In this document: positions 7,535-16,241 of the stretch, piece after piece | Position numbering within the stretch: position 1 is the stretch's first letter | Layout: every line of letters begins with the position of its first letter | Source of the DNA: Tabrizicola sp. | GTDB lineage: Bacteria > Pseudomonadota > Alphaproteobacteria > Rhodobacterales > Rhodobacteraceae | Length of the DNA: 64,000 bases | Direction: 5' to 3' | Assembly: GCF_030373185.1 (NCBI RefSeq) | Contig: NZ_JAUCZH010000002.1 | Span: 62,001-126,000, forward strand | The notes under the pieces: generated by a model | The model's database searches: none | The model's input: the letters and a program-made list of their open reading frames with translations, nothing else | Told to the model about the DNA's origin: nothing | Translations under genes and position numbers: made by a program

Positions 7535-8785
7535 TCAGTGCAGGTTCGGCTGGGCGCCCTGGCCCTTTTCGTCGATCATCCGGCCCTTGAGGAACCGGTC
7601 GAGCCGGTAGGCCGTGGCGGTCGGATGCGGCTCGTCTTTCGCCAGAAGATGCGCGAAGCACCAGCCCGAGGCCGGGGTCGCCTTGAACCCGCCGTAGCAC
7701 CAGCCGCCGTTGAAGTAGAGGCCCTCGATGGGCGTCTTGTCGATGAAGGGCGAGCCATCCATCGACATGTCCATGATCCCGCCCCAGGTGCGCAAAAGCC
7801 GCACTCGGCCAATCGCGGGCATCAAGGCCATGCCGCCTTCGGCGACATCCTCGATCACCGGCAGGTTGCCACGCTGGGCGTAGGAGTTATAGCCGTCGAT
7901 ATCGCCGCCGAAGACCAGACCACCCTTGTCGGACTGGCTGACGTAGAAATGCCCGGCGCCGAAGGTCATCACGCCGTCGATCAGGGGCTTCAGGCCCTCG
8001 CTCACAAAGGCCTGCAACACATGACTTTCGATCGGCAGCCGCATCCCGGCATGGGCCATCACCTTCGACGACGACCCGGCCACCGCAACACCGACCTTCT
8101 TTGCCCCGATGAACCCGCGAGAGGTCTCGACCCCCCGGATACGGCCATTCTCGATCCGCATCCCGGTGACTTCGCAGTTCTGGATCAGGTCCACGCCGCG
8201 CATGTCGGCCCCGCGCGCATAGCCCCATGCGACCGCGTCATGCCGCACCGTGCCGCCACGCCTCTGGGCGATTGCGCCCTTGATCGGAAAGCGGGCGTTG
8301 TCGAAGTTCAGCCACGGATACACCGCCCGCACCTGTTCGCGGCTCAGCATCTCGGCATCCGCCCCGTGCAGGATCATCGCATTGGCCCGACGGGTGAAGG
8401 CGTCGCGCTGTGCGTCGGTGTGGATCAGGTTGATGATCCCGCGCTGACTGACCATGGCGTTATAGTTGAAATCCTGCTCCAGCCCTTCCCAAAGCTTCAG
8501 GCTGAATTCATAGAACGGCTCGTTGCCGTCCAGCAGGTAGTTCGACCGGATGATCGTGGTGTTGCGGCCCACATTTCCGCCGCCCAGATAGCCCTTTTCA
8601 AGCACCGCAATCCGCGCCTGCCCGAATTCCTTGGCAAGATAGTAGGCCGTGGCCAGCCCATGCCCACCGCCGCCAATGATGATGTAATCGTATTCGGCCT
8701 GCGGGGTGGGGTCACGCCAGACGGGCTTCCAGCCCTTGTGGCCCGTCAACGCCTCGGCAATCACGCGAAATCCGGAATAGCGCAA
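7535..8785 (-). CDS. mgdA: N-methylglutamate dehydrogenase subunit A (sarcosine oxidase beta-like)
   Basis: 416-residue flavoprotein of the DAO/SoxB family. The FAD-binding motif GGGGHGLATAYYLA lies at 38-51. His182 in RHDAVAWG lies where heterotetrameric sarcosine oxidases carry the histidine linked to FMN (family knowledge, alignment by eye). The C-terminus NGGWCYGGFKATPASG is typical of SoxB. As first gene of the mgdABCD unit it should follow the promoter, which lies in 8786-9077. It carries the catalytic flavin site that oxidises the N-methyl group. Length and motif order are normal. Confidence 0.86.
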   Translation of the reverse strand: MRYSGFRVIAEALTGHKGWKPVWRDPTPQAEYDYIIIGGGGHGLATAYYLAKEFGQARIAVLEKGYLGGGNVGRNTTIIRSNYLLDGNEPFYEFSLKLWEGLEQDFNYNAMVSQRGIINLIHTDAQRDAFTRRANAMILHGADAEMLSREQVRAVYPWLNFDNARFPIKGAIAQRRGGTVRHDAVAWGYARGADMRGVDLIQNCEVTGMRIENGRIRGVETSRGFIGAKKVGVAVAGSSSKVMAHAGMRLPIESHVLQAFVSEGLKPLIDGVMTFGAGHFYVSQSDKGGLVFGGDIDGYNSYAQRGNLPVIEDVAEGGMALMPAIGRVRLLRTWGGIMDMSMDGSPFIDKTPIEGLYFNGGWCYGGFKATPASGWCFAHLLAKDEPHPTATAYRLDRFLKGRMIDEKGQGAQPNLH

Positions 8786-8885
8786 GATCCGTCTCCTGTT
8801 CCTGCCTATGTTCTAGGATCAGGATCAGGCGTTTACTCTTCCGTTTTCGCCACCGGCATGGCCGTTTCGGCCATTCCCGCGAATG

Positions 8886-9002
8886 TCAGTTCAGCCCGCG
8901 ATGGATCGTCGGGGCGGTAATTCCCGGCACGTCGATGACAAGTGAGCCTTCTGTGAAAGCCAGAATGGCCAGAAGGGTCAAAGCGGAGATAAGGCTGTTC
9001 AT
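8886..9002 (-). CDS. Possible 38-residue hydrophobic small protein upstream of mgdA
   Basis: A short ORF with ATG at 9002 reads MNSLISALTLLAILAFTEGS and ends ITAPTIHRGLN, 100 bp before mgdA on the same strand. A GGAG sequence lies about 8 bp before its ATG, and the N-terminal 20 residues are hydrophobic enough for a signal or membrane helix. No family is recognised and it may be chance in an otherwise regulatory gap of 292 bp (8786-9077). Confidence 0.3.
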   Translation of the reverse strand: MNSLISALTLLAILAFTEGSLVIDVPGITAPTIHRGLN

Positions 9003-9077
9003 GGGCAGCTCCAGGCGTTTGTTCACGACCCGTTCTGCCTGATTCTGGTTAACCAGCGGTTAGCCAGCCGCCCGTTC

Positions 9078-12000
9078 CTATGCCACCAACGCTTCGGCCT
9101 TCTTCAGATCGACCGAGACCAGCTGGCTGACGCCCTGTTCCTGCATCGTCACGCCAAACAGCCGATCCATCCGCGCCATGGTCACCGCGTGGTGGGTGAT
9201 GATCAGGAACCGGGTATCTGTGCGCCGGGTCATTTCGTCCAGAAGGTCGCAGAACCGCGTCACGTTCGCGTCGTCCAAAGGCGCGTCCACCTCGTCCAGC
9301 ACGCAGATCGGCGCGGGGTTGGCAAGGAACACCCCGAAGATCAGCGCCAGCGCCGTCAACGTCTGCTCGCCCCCCGACAACAGCGACAGCGTCGCCAGCT
9401 TCTTGCCCGGCGGTTGGCACAGGATTTCCAGCCCGGCCTCCAGCGGATCGTCAGACTCCACCAGCACAAGCCGCGCCTCGCCGCCGCCGAAAAGATGGGT
9501 AAACAGGGTCGAGAAGTTTGCGTTGACCTGTTCAAAGGCGGTCAGCAACCGTTCGCGCCCTTCCTTGTTCAGACCCGCAATCCCGGCACGCAGCTTCTTC
9601 ACCGCTTCTTCAAGATCAGCCTTTTCACCTGCCAGCGCGTCATATTCCGCCTCAACCGTCTTCGCATCCTCTTCGGCGCGCAGGTTGACCGCGCCCAGCG
9701 CCTCACGCTGGCGTTTCAGGCGGCCCACGTCGGCATCAAGGCTTTCAGCGTCCGGCATCTTGTCGGGGTCAACCCGCAGGCTGGCGAACAGCTCATCAGG
9801 GGTGCGGTCGTTGTCTTCGCGGATGCGTTCGGCGGCAAGGGCCACGCCTTCACGCGCAGCATCCAGACGGGCTTCGGCCCGCGCCCGCCCCTCGCGCGCT
9901 TCGCCTGCCAGCCGTTCTGCCTCGCGTTCAGCCAGTTGCGCTTCCCGCAAGGTGGCTTCGGCTTCGGCCAAGGCGTCGGCTGCGCTGCGCCGCCGCACCT
10001 CGGCCTCGGCCATCGCATCGACCAACTCATCACGCTTGGCGGCAATTTCTTCGGGGGCCTGCATCGCTTCGGCCAGTTCATCCTCGGTCTCGGCCCGGCG
10101 TTCGTTCAACTCCTCGGTCCGCTTCGAGGCTGTCTCCAGCCGGTGCTTCCAGCCGGACAATTCCTTGAGCGCCTCCTGCCGCCGCCGCACCCGCGCCTCG
10201 CCTTCACGGCGCACCTCATCCTGGGCCGAGCGGCGGGTCATCATCGTGATCCGCGCGGCTTCAACGGTGATCTTGGCCGCCTCGACCGCGCCCCGGGCCG
10301 CGTCAAGGTCACCCAGTTCCGCGACCGCAGCCTCAGCCTCTGTCAGCCGGGCGCGCGCGCCCATCGCCTCGTCTTCAAACCGGCTGACGGCCAGCCGCGC
10401 CGCCTCCAGCTTGCCGCCCGCGATGGACCGGTCCGCCTCGGCCCGCGCCAAGGCCCGGTTCGCCTCGGTCACCCGCGCATCCGCCGCGCGCCGCGCATCA
10501 CGCGCCCGGCTGTCGGCACTTGCCAGTTCAGCCAGCCGCGCCTGCAACGCCTCATGCGCCCGCGCAGCGCCATCGGCCCGCGCCGCGACCTCCTCCAGAT
10601 CGCGCTTCAGCTGCACCAGCCGGTTCAACTGCTGCAACCGCAGCGCGGCGGCAGAAGGCGCATCCTCCGCCCCCGCCCGGAACCCGTCCCAGCGCCACAG
10701 GTCACCCTCAACCGACACCAGCCGCTGACCGGGCCGCAAGGCCGCCTGCAAGGCAAACCCCTGCTCGCGGCTGACCAAGCCAATCTGGGACAACCGCCGC
10801 GCCAGCACTGCCGGCCCCTGCACCTCTGTCGCCAACGGCACCGCCCCATCCGGCAAGGCCTGCGGCGCGTCATAGGGTGCCAGCACCGCCCAGCCAGACC
10901 GCGCGCCACCTTCCACCTCGGGGCTGCGCAGATCATCGGCCAAGGCCGCACCCAGCGCCTTTTCAAAGCCCGGCGTCACCACCAGCTTGTCCAGCAACTG
11001 ATGCCCGGCCTGCGCTTCACGCTCCACCAGCCGCGCCAGTGCCGCCACCTCGGCGCGCAAGGCATTGGCCTCGCCCTCGGCAGAAGACCGCGCCGCCCGC
11101 GCCTCGGCCTCACGGCCCTGCGTTTCTGCCCGCGCCACTTCAGCGGCTTCCAGCGCCACCTCGGTCGCCTCGGCCTCGGCCATCGCCGCTTCCTGCGCCT
11201 CCTCGGCAGCGGCGAAGGCCTCGCCCGCCGCCTCCAGCGCCCCCGTCGCCCCAGCCACCGCCTGCCGCGCCGCCACAGCCTCGCCCTCGGCCCGGTCCAG
11301 CATGGCACGGCTATCCGACAGCATCCGTTGCGAGGATTGGTGCCGCGCCGCCAGCCGCGCCGCATCCTCGGTCAGTTCGGCCAGCGCAGCTTCCCGCTCG
11401 CCCAGCACCGCGCCTGCCTCGCGCGCGGCTTCCATCGCCTCGGCCAGCTTTTCCTCATGCCCTTCATGGGCGCGGGCGAGCTGTTCAATCTCCCAGTCCA
11501 GGCGTTCGATCACTTCGCCCGCGTCGCGGTTCAGACCCGCTTCGCGCTCCATGTCGCGCGAAAGCTGCTCGATCCGCGCCTTCAGGGCATCGATCGTGGC
11601 CAGCGCCCGCGCCTCCTGATCGCCCAAGGCGTCGCGCTGCAAGCTCAGTCGTTGCAGGATGGCAGAGGCAATCGCTTCTTCTTCACGCTTTGGCGGCAGG
11701 GCATCTTCCGACGCTTCCCGCGTCTTCGCAGCCCCACGAGACGCCGCCTCGGCCTGCCCTTGGGCAATCAGCCGATCCCGCAGCGCGCCCTCGGCCGATT
11801 GCCGCGCCTCATCGGCTTCGCGCCAGCGCCGCCACAACAGCATCCCTTCGGCCTTGCGCAGGTCTTCGCCAATCTCGCGATACCGCGCAGCCTGTTTGGC
11901 CTGCCGGGTCAGGACCGACAATTGCTGCGCCAGCTGCTCCAGCACGTCATCCACCCGCAACAGGTTCTGTTCCGTGCCTGCCAGCTTCAGCTCTGCCTCA

Positions 12001-12533
12001 TGCCGCCGCGCATAAAGGCCGGAGATCCCCGCCGCTTCTTCCAGAATCCGCCGCCGCGCCTTGGGCTTGGCGTTGATCAGTTCCGCTATTTGCCCCTGCC
12101 GCACCAGCGCCGGGGAATGGCTGCCGGTCGAGGCATCGGCGAACAGCATCTGCACATCGCGCGCCCGCACTTCCTTGGCGTTGGCCCGGTAGGCTGACCC
12201 CGCATCCCGGGTGATCCGCCGCACGATCTCGATCTGGTCGGCGTCGTTGAACCCCGCTGGGGCCAGCCGGTCAGAGTTGTCCATCACCAGCGCCACTTCG
12301 GCGAAGTGCCGCGCACCCCGCGTTGCGGCACCGTTGAAGATCACGTCTTCCATGCCGCCGCCGCGCATCGCGGATGGCCGGTTTTCGCCCATCACCCAGC
12401 GCAGGGCTTCCAGAAGGTTGGACTTCCCACAGCCATTCGGACCCACAACGCCGGTCAAACCCTCATGAATCACCAGATCCGTGGGGTCGACAAAGCTTTT
12501 GAAGCCGTTCAGCCGCAGTTTGGTCAGGCGCAA
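9078..12533 (-). CDS. smc: Chromosome segregation protein SMC
   Basis: 1151 residues, the normal size for bacterial SMC. An N-terminal Walker A (GPNGCGKS, 31-38) is followed by long coiled coils rich in Ala, Glu and Arg and a hinge at about 510-640. The C-terminal head carries the signature LSLLSGGEQTLTALAL and Walker B CVLDEVDAPLDDANV. SMC dimers with ScpA/ScpB load on the chromosome and drive organisation and segregation. The gene stands alone with no scp gene adjacent. The long opposite-strand frame spanning it is a GC-rich shadow. Confidence 0.97.
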   Translation of the reverse strand: MRLTKLRLNGFKSFVDPTDLVIHEGLTGVVGPNGCGKSNLLEALRWVMGENRPSAMRGGGMEDVIFNGAATRGARHFAEVALVMDNSDRLAPAGFNDADQIEIVRRITRDAGSAYRANAKEVRARDVQMLFADASTGSHSPALVRQGQIAELINAKPKARRRILEEAAGISGLYARRHEAELKLAGTEQNLLRVDDVLEQLAQQLSVLTRQAKQAARYREIGEDLRKAEGMLLWRRWREADEARQSAEGALRDRLIAQGQAEAASRGAAKTREASEDALPPKREEEAIASAILQRLSLQRDALGDQEARALATIDALKARIEQLSRDMEREAGLNRDAGEVIERLDWEIEQLARAHEGHEEKLAEAMEAAREAGAVLGEREAALAELTEDAARLAARHQSSQRMLSDSRAMLDRAEGEAVAARQAVAGATGALEAAGEAFAAAEEAQEAAMAEAEATEVALEAAEVARAETQGREAEARAARSSAEGEANALRAEVAALARLVEREAQAGHQLLDKLVVTPGFEKALGAALADDLRSPEVEGGARSGWAVLAPYDAPQALPDGAVPLATEVQGPAVLARRLSQIGLVSREQGFALQAALRPGQRLVSVEGDLWRWDGFRAGAEDAPSAAALRLQQLNRLVQLKRDLEEVAARADGAARAHEALQARLAELASADSRARDARRAADARVTEANRALARAEADRSIAGGKLEAARLAVSRFEDEAMGARARLTEAEAAVAELGDLDAARGAVEAAKITVEAARITMMTRRSAQDEVRREGEARVRRRQEALKELSGWKHRLETASKRTEELNERRAETEDELAEAMQAPEEIAAKRDELVDAMAEAEVRRRSAADALAEAEATLREAQLAEREAERLAGEAREGRARAEARLDAAREGVALAAERIREDNDRTPDELFASLRVDPDKMPDAESLDADVGRLKRQREALGAVNLRAEEDAKTVEAEYDALAGEKADLEEAVKKLRAGIAGLNKEGRERLLTAFEQVNANFSTLFTHLFGGGEARLVLVESDDPLEAGLEILCQPPGKKLATLSLLSGGEQTLTALALIFGVFLANPAPICVLDEVDAPLDDANVTRFCDLLDEMTRRTDTRFLIITHHAVTMARMDRLFGVTMQEQGVSQLVSVDLKKAEALVA

Positions 12534-12717
12534 GGGAACCTCATGAGTCGCAAGCCCGCATGGTTCAGCCGACCGGGGCCAGAGTCAACCCAAGCCCCCC
12601 GCATCTGGCCGATGCCAGCCCCTTATCCCCAAGATGTTGCGCCACCGCCCCCCCGCGCGCCCTTCCCTTTTCCCAGCAATCGCTTACCCTGCCCCCACCC
12701 AATTCCGCAGGCCCCCA

Positions 12718-13071
12718 ATGCTCCACGCCCTCACCGTCATCCTCGCCACCCAACTGGGCGGAGAGTTTTTGACCCGCGCCCTCGCCCTCCCCATCCCCGG
12801 CCCGGTTCTTGGTATGGTCGCCCTGACGATCGCCTTCGCCGCCTTCCCGAAGCTGCGCGAGGCGATGCGCCCCGTCGCCCAAGGCATCCTCGGCCACCTC
12901 TCGCTCCTCTTCGTCCCCGCGGGCGTTGGCGTGATCGGAAATCTGCAAGCGCTCAAGGGCATGGGCCTTGGCCTGACGCTGGCGATCCTCGTCTCCACCG
13001 CCCTAGCCATCACCGCTGCGGCACTTACCTTCGCCCTCGTCGCCCGCCTGACCGGTGCCACCGATGACTGA
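12718..13071 (+). CDS. CidA/LrgA family holin-like membrane protein
   Basis: 117 residues from the chosen ATG (MLHALTVILATQLGGEFLTRAL), with four hydrophobic spans. The family region LPIPGPVLGMVALTIAF and SLLFVPAGVGVIGN are clear matches to CidA/LrgA. These proteins act with a LrgB/CidB partner and have been linked to murein hydrolase export, cell lysis and, in some bacteria, pyruvate uptake. The stop overlaps the start of the LrgB-like gene by 8 bp, showing translational coupling. The ATG at 12718 was chosen over the longer frame because the upstream residues are low-complexity and unlike the family. Confidence 0.88.
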   Translation: MLHALTVILATQLGGEFLTRALALPIPGPVLGMVALTIAFAAFPKLREAMRPVAQGILGHLSLLFVPAGVGVIGNLQALKGMGLGLTLAILVSTALAITAAALTFALVARLTGATDD

Positions 13072-13783
13072 CGTCGCGCAAATCTGGAGCTATCTGTCCC
13101 AAGGCCCGCTTCTGTGGCTGACCGCCACGCTGACAGCCTACGGCATCGGCGACACCTGCTTTCGCGCTGCCAACCGCGCGCCACTGGTCAACCCCGTCCT
13201 GATTGCCGTCACCCTCCTCGGCGCGCTCCTCTGGCTGACCGCTACCCCCTACGCCACCTATTTCGAGGGCGCGCAGTTCGTCCATTTCCTGCTCGGCCCG
13301 GCCACTGTGTGCCTAGCGCTGCCGCTGGCTGACAACCTGCCCCGCCTGCGCCGGGCCTTGTTGCCGGTGCTGGCGGCGCTTGTGGTCGGGTCGGTCACCG
13401 CCATGGCATCGGCCCTTGCCATCGCCCGGGCTTTCGGGGCCGACGCGGGGCTTCTGGCGGCGCTGGCCCCCAAATCCGCCACCGCCCCCGTCGCCATCGG
13501 TATCGCGGAAGGCATGGGCGGCCAGCCGACCCTGACCGCCGTCCTCGTGATCCTGACCGGGATCACCGGCGCAATCATCGCAACGCCGCTCCTCAACTTT
13601 CTGAGGCTGAAGGACTGGCGCGCACGGGGGTTTGCGGTGGGGGTGGCCAGCCACGGCATCGGCACCGCCCGCGCCTTTCAGGTTCACCCCACCGCAGGCG
13701 CTTTCGCAGGCCTTGGCATGGCGCTGAACGCGGTCCTGACCGCGCTGCTTGCGCCGCTGCTGTTGCGGCTGTTCCTGCCTTGA
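13064..13783 (+). CDS. LrgB/CidB family membrane protein
   Basis: 239 residues, multiple transmembrane spans, with family motifs TPYATYFEGAQFVHFLLGPATVCLALPL (shown in part), ALAPKSATAPVAIGIAEGMGG and GVASHGIGTARAFQ. The ATG lies inside the end of the CidA-like gene (8-bp overlap). Together the two form the usual two-component holin/antiholin-like membrane system. No LytTR or LysR regulator is next to the pair, so regulation is not visible. Physiological role in this organism is unknown. Confidence 0.88.
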   Translation: MTDVAQIWSYLSQGPLLWLTATLTAYGIGDTCFRAANRAPLVNPVLIAVTLLGALLWLTATPYATYFEGAQFVHFLLGPATVCLALPLADNLPRLRRALLPVLAALVVGSVTAMASALAIARAFGADAGLLAALAPKSATAPVAIGIAEGMGGQPTLTAVLVILTGITGAIIATPLLNFLRLKDWRARGFAVGVASHGIGTARAFQVHPTAGAFAGLGMALNAVLTALLAPLLLRLFLP

Positions 13784-13861
13784 TCCCGCAGGCTTGCTTC
13801 TGACACCGAACGCCTTACCTGAACGCGGTCTCAAAAAGACCAGGCACTGAAAGACCAAAGC

Positions 13862-14401
13862 ATGCTCACCCTTCTCGGCATACCCGGCGCACTTCGGGCA
13901 GCCTCGCTGAACCGCCTTTTGCTGGCCGAAGCGCAGAGGGCCTTTGGCGAAGCCCGGCATGTCGAGGCGAACCTGCGCCTGCCGCTTTACGATGGCGACC
14001 TTGAAGACAAGCATGGCATCCCGGCCGAGGTGCAGACCCTCGCCGACCAGATCGCCGCCGCGTCTGCCGTGGTCATCGCCACGCCGGAATACAACAAGTC
14101 CTTTCCCGGCGTCCTGAAGAACGCGCTGGATTGGGTCAGCCGCACCAAGGGCGGGCCGCTGCGGAACAAACCGGTGGCGATCATCTCTGCCGCCGATGGC
14201 CGGGGCGGCGGCGACCGGTCGCAATTCGCGCTGCGCCTTGCGCTGACCCCGTTCCGCCCGCGCCTGCTGACCGGGCCAGAGGTTCTGGTCGCGGACGCAA
14301 GCCACGCCTTCACCCCCGAAGGCAGGCTGATCGACCCGCGCTATCAAAAGGCCCTGACCGAGTTGATGCAGGACTTGCGCGCCGAGGCTGAACGCCCCTG
14401 A
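13862..14401 (+). CDS. NAD(P)H-dependent FMN reductase
   Basis: 179-residue flavodoxin-like protein. LGIPGALRAASLNRLLL matches the phosphate-binding GSLRxxSxN loop of the ChrR/ArsH/YieF family, and TPEYNKSFPGVLKNALDWVSR is the conserved flavin-contact region. Such enzymes reduce quinones, chromate or azo dyes using FMN. The gene is monocistronic and convergent with the following oxidoreductase, with 10 bp between stops. Specific physiological substrate cannot be inferred. Confidence 0.87.
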   Translation: MLTLLGIPGALRAASLNRLLLAEAQRAFGEARHVEANLRLPLYDGDLEDKHGIPAEVQTLADQIAAASAVVIATPEYNKSFPGVLKNALDWVSRTKGGPLRNKPVAIISAADGRGGGDRSQFALRLALTPFRPRLLTGPEVLVADASHAFTPEGRLIDPRYQKALTELMQDLRAEAERP

Positions 14402-14411
14402 TCCGCCCGCG

Positions 14412-15449
14412 CTACAGCGACGCTTCCACCCGGAACCCGTCTGGAATGGCGTCGCGCCCGTCCAGCACCAGATCGGCCATCACCTCTGCCACCTTGGGGG
14501 CCATGCCAAAGCCGATCTTGAAGCCGCCGTTGGCCACGAAATGCCCTGGCCGGCCCGGCCATGCGCCCAGCATCGGCGCCCGGCTTGCCGCCCGGGGCCG
14601 CACCCCGGCCCAGCGCGCCACAACCGGCGCCCCGGCCAGCACCGGCACCGCCGCCACCGCCCGCACCAACAGCCCCTCAAGCTGGCTGTCCGGCCCGTCG
14701 CTTTCCCAGACCGTCTCGCTGGTAGACCCGATCGCCACCGTCCCATCCGCATGCGGCACGATGTGCAGCCCGTCGACAAAAAGCTGCGCCGCCGCGCGCG
14801 CGTCAAAGCCAAGGCTCAGCGCCTGCCCCTTCACGCCGGACCCGACGCGCTTGCCAAGACCTGCTGAAAGCTCTGCCAGACCCTTTACCCCCGTCGCATG
14901 GATCACCGGCCCGGCTTCGGCGGCATCGCCAATGGCCACCGTGCCGCCCATCGCCTGCACCGCAGCGGCCAAAGCCTCCAGCGCAAGGCGGGGCGAGATC
15001 CGGGCCGACAGGCTGTCAGCCACCAGCCATCCCGAAGGCGAGGCTGGCTCCCACCCCGCGCCCGTTGCCGGGATCACCTGCCATTCGGCAAGACCCTGCC
15101 ACAGCACCCCGGCCTCTGCCCCGCGCCGCCGCGCCACGTCTACCGCGCGCGTATCGGCCAAGGGTTGCAGCCGCCCCACCCGGCCATAGCCCGACCGCTG
15201 GCCCGAGGCGGCCTCGACCCCCGCCCACCAGTCCTGCGCCAGCAGAAGGCTTTCCAGCTGAAACGCCTTCTTGGGATTCCACGCCTCTGGCACATGCGGC
15301 GAAAGCGCGCCCACGACGCCGCCGGAAGACCCGGCCCCGATCCCGGCCGTGTCGATCACCCGCACCTTTGCGCCGCGCCGGGCGAAGGCCCATGCCACAG
15401 ACAATCCGAAGATCCCCGCGCCGCGCACAGTTACATCCACGCTTGCCAT
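14412..15449 (-). CDS. FAD-dependent oxidoreductase, probable MnmC-type oxidase partner of MnmD
   Basis: 345-residue DAO-fold flavoprotein. The FAD site is GAGIFGLSVAWAFARRGAKV at residues 10-29, followed by SSGGVVGALSPHVPEAWNPKK. The C-terminal GHFVANGGFKIGFGMAPKVA closes the FAD fold. It is divergent from mnmD with only 43 bp between starts, so both use one short promoter region. In E. coli MnmC the methyltransferase and this kind of oxidase are fused and together turn cmnm5s2U34 into mnm5s2U34 in tRNA. I infer that this gene supplies the oxidase activity. Alternative: a glycine/D-amino acid oxidase unrelated to tRNA. Confidence 0.7.
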   Translation of the reverse strand: MASVDVTVRGAGIFGLSVAWAFARRGAKVRVIDTAGIGAGSSGGVVGALSPHVPEAWNPKKAFQLESLLLAQDWWAGVEAASGQRSGYGRVGRLQPLADTRAVDVARRRGAEAGVLWQGLAEWQVIPATGAGWEPASPSGWLVADSLSARISPRLALEALAAAVQAMGGTVAIGDAAEAGPVIHATGVKGLAELSAGLGKRVGSGVKGQALSLGFDARAAAQLFVDGLHIVPHADGTVAIGSTSETVWESDGPDSQLEGLLVRAVAAVPVLAGAPVVARWAGVRPRAASRAPMLGAWPGRPGHFVANGGFKIGFGMAPKVAEVMADLVLDGRDAIPDGFRVEASL

Positions 15450-15493
15450 TCCGCCGCCCCGCGCCCATCAACAGGCCCAAAGGACTACCCCCG

Positions 15494-16213
15494 ATGCCGC
15501 AACCAGACCACCCCGAACTCGACTGGCGCGATGGCGCGATCCCCGTGTCGCGCGCCTTTGACGACCCCTATTTCTCGCTGTCGGGCGGTCTGGATGAGAC
15601 GCGCCATGTCTTTCTTGCCGGAAACCGCTTGCCGCAGCGGTTTTGTGACGGGTTCCAGATCGCCGAACTTGGTTTCGGCACCGGCCTTAATCTTCTTGCC
15701 ACCCTTCTGGCTCATACCGGCCCCGGCCATCTGCGCTTTACCAGCTTTGAGGCTTTCCCGCTTCCGGCCACAGACATTGCCCGCGCGCTGCAAGCCTTCG
15801 CTGACACCGCCCCGGTGGCCGATGACTTCCTTGCCCAATGGGCCAGTGGAGCCCGCCTGCTGCGCTTCCCCAATCTGACGGCGGAAATCATCATCGGCGA
15901 TGCCCGCGACACCCTGCCCCTTTGGAACGGTCGCGCCGATGCGTGGTTTCTGGACGGCTTTTCCCCCGCCAAGAACCCCGAGCTTTGGTCGCCCGCCCTG
16001 ATGCACGAGGTCGCCCGCCACACCGCGCCGCAGGGAACCTTCGCCACCTACACCGCCGCGGGCCACGTTCGCCACAGCCTGACCGAGGCCGGCTTTGCCA
16101 TTGCCCGGCAGCCGGGCTTTGGCCGCAAACGCCACATGACGACGGGACAGCTGCAGGGCGCGTGCCTCACGGTGTCTGCGCCAGCCCTTCCGCCCGGCAC
16201 AGATTTGACATAG
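15494..16213 (+). CDS. mnmD: tRNA 5-methylaminomethyl-2-thiouridine methyltransferase MnmD
   Basis: 239 residues from MPQPDHPELDWRDGAIPVSRAFDDPY, the characteristic N-terminus of MnmC/MnmD methyltransferases. The SAM loop ELGFGTGLNLLATLL and the active-site segment DAWFLDGFSPAKNPELWS are intact. The enzyme methylates the aminomethyl group at the wobble uridine of certain tRNAs. The protein ends after the methyltransferase domain, without the C-terminal oxidase domain found in MnmC. A FAD oxidase gene lies divergently next to it. The upstream 143 codons of open frame are shadow sequence over that divergent gene. Confidence 0.9.
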   Translation: MPQPDHPELDWRDGAIPVSRAFDDPYFSLSGGLDETRHVFLAGNRLPQRFCDGFQIAELGFGTGLNLLATLLAHTGPGHLRFTSFEAFPLPATDIARALQAFADTAPVADDFLAQWASGARLLRFPNLTAEIIIGDARDTLPLWNGRADAWFLDGFSPAKNPELWSPALMHEVARHTAPQGTFATYTAAGHVRHSLTEAGFAIARQPGFGRKRHMTTGQLQGACLTVSAPALPPGTDLT

Positions 16214-16241
16214 GCCACCGAGAAATGATTGCGGCGCGCCT

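Noticed and set aside
7237-8785. Sarcosine oxidase operon
   Set aside because: Subunits resemble it, but gene order A-B-C-D with adjacent mgsA/mgsB fits N-methylglutamate dehydrogenase better.
9189-12197. A 1002-residue plus-strand open frame
   Set aside because: It lies wholly opposite smc, has biased Arg/Pro/Gln composition and no domain; it is a GC-rich shadow.
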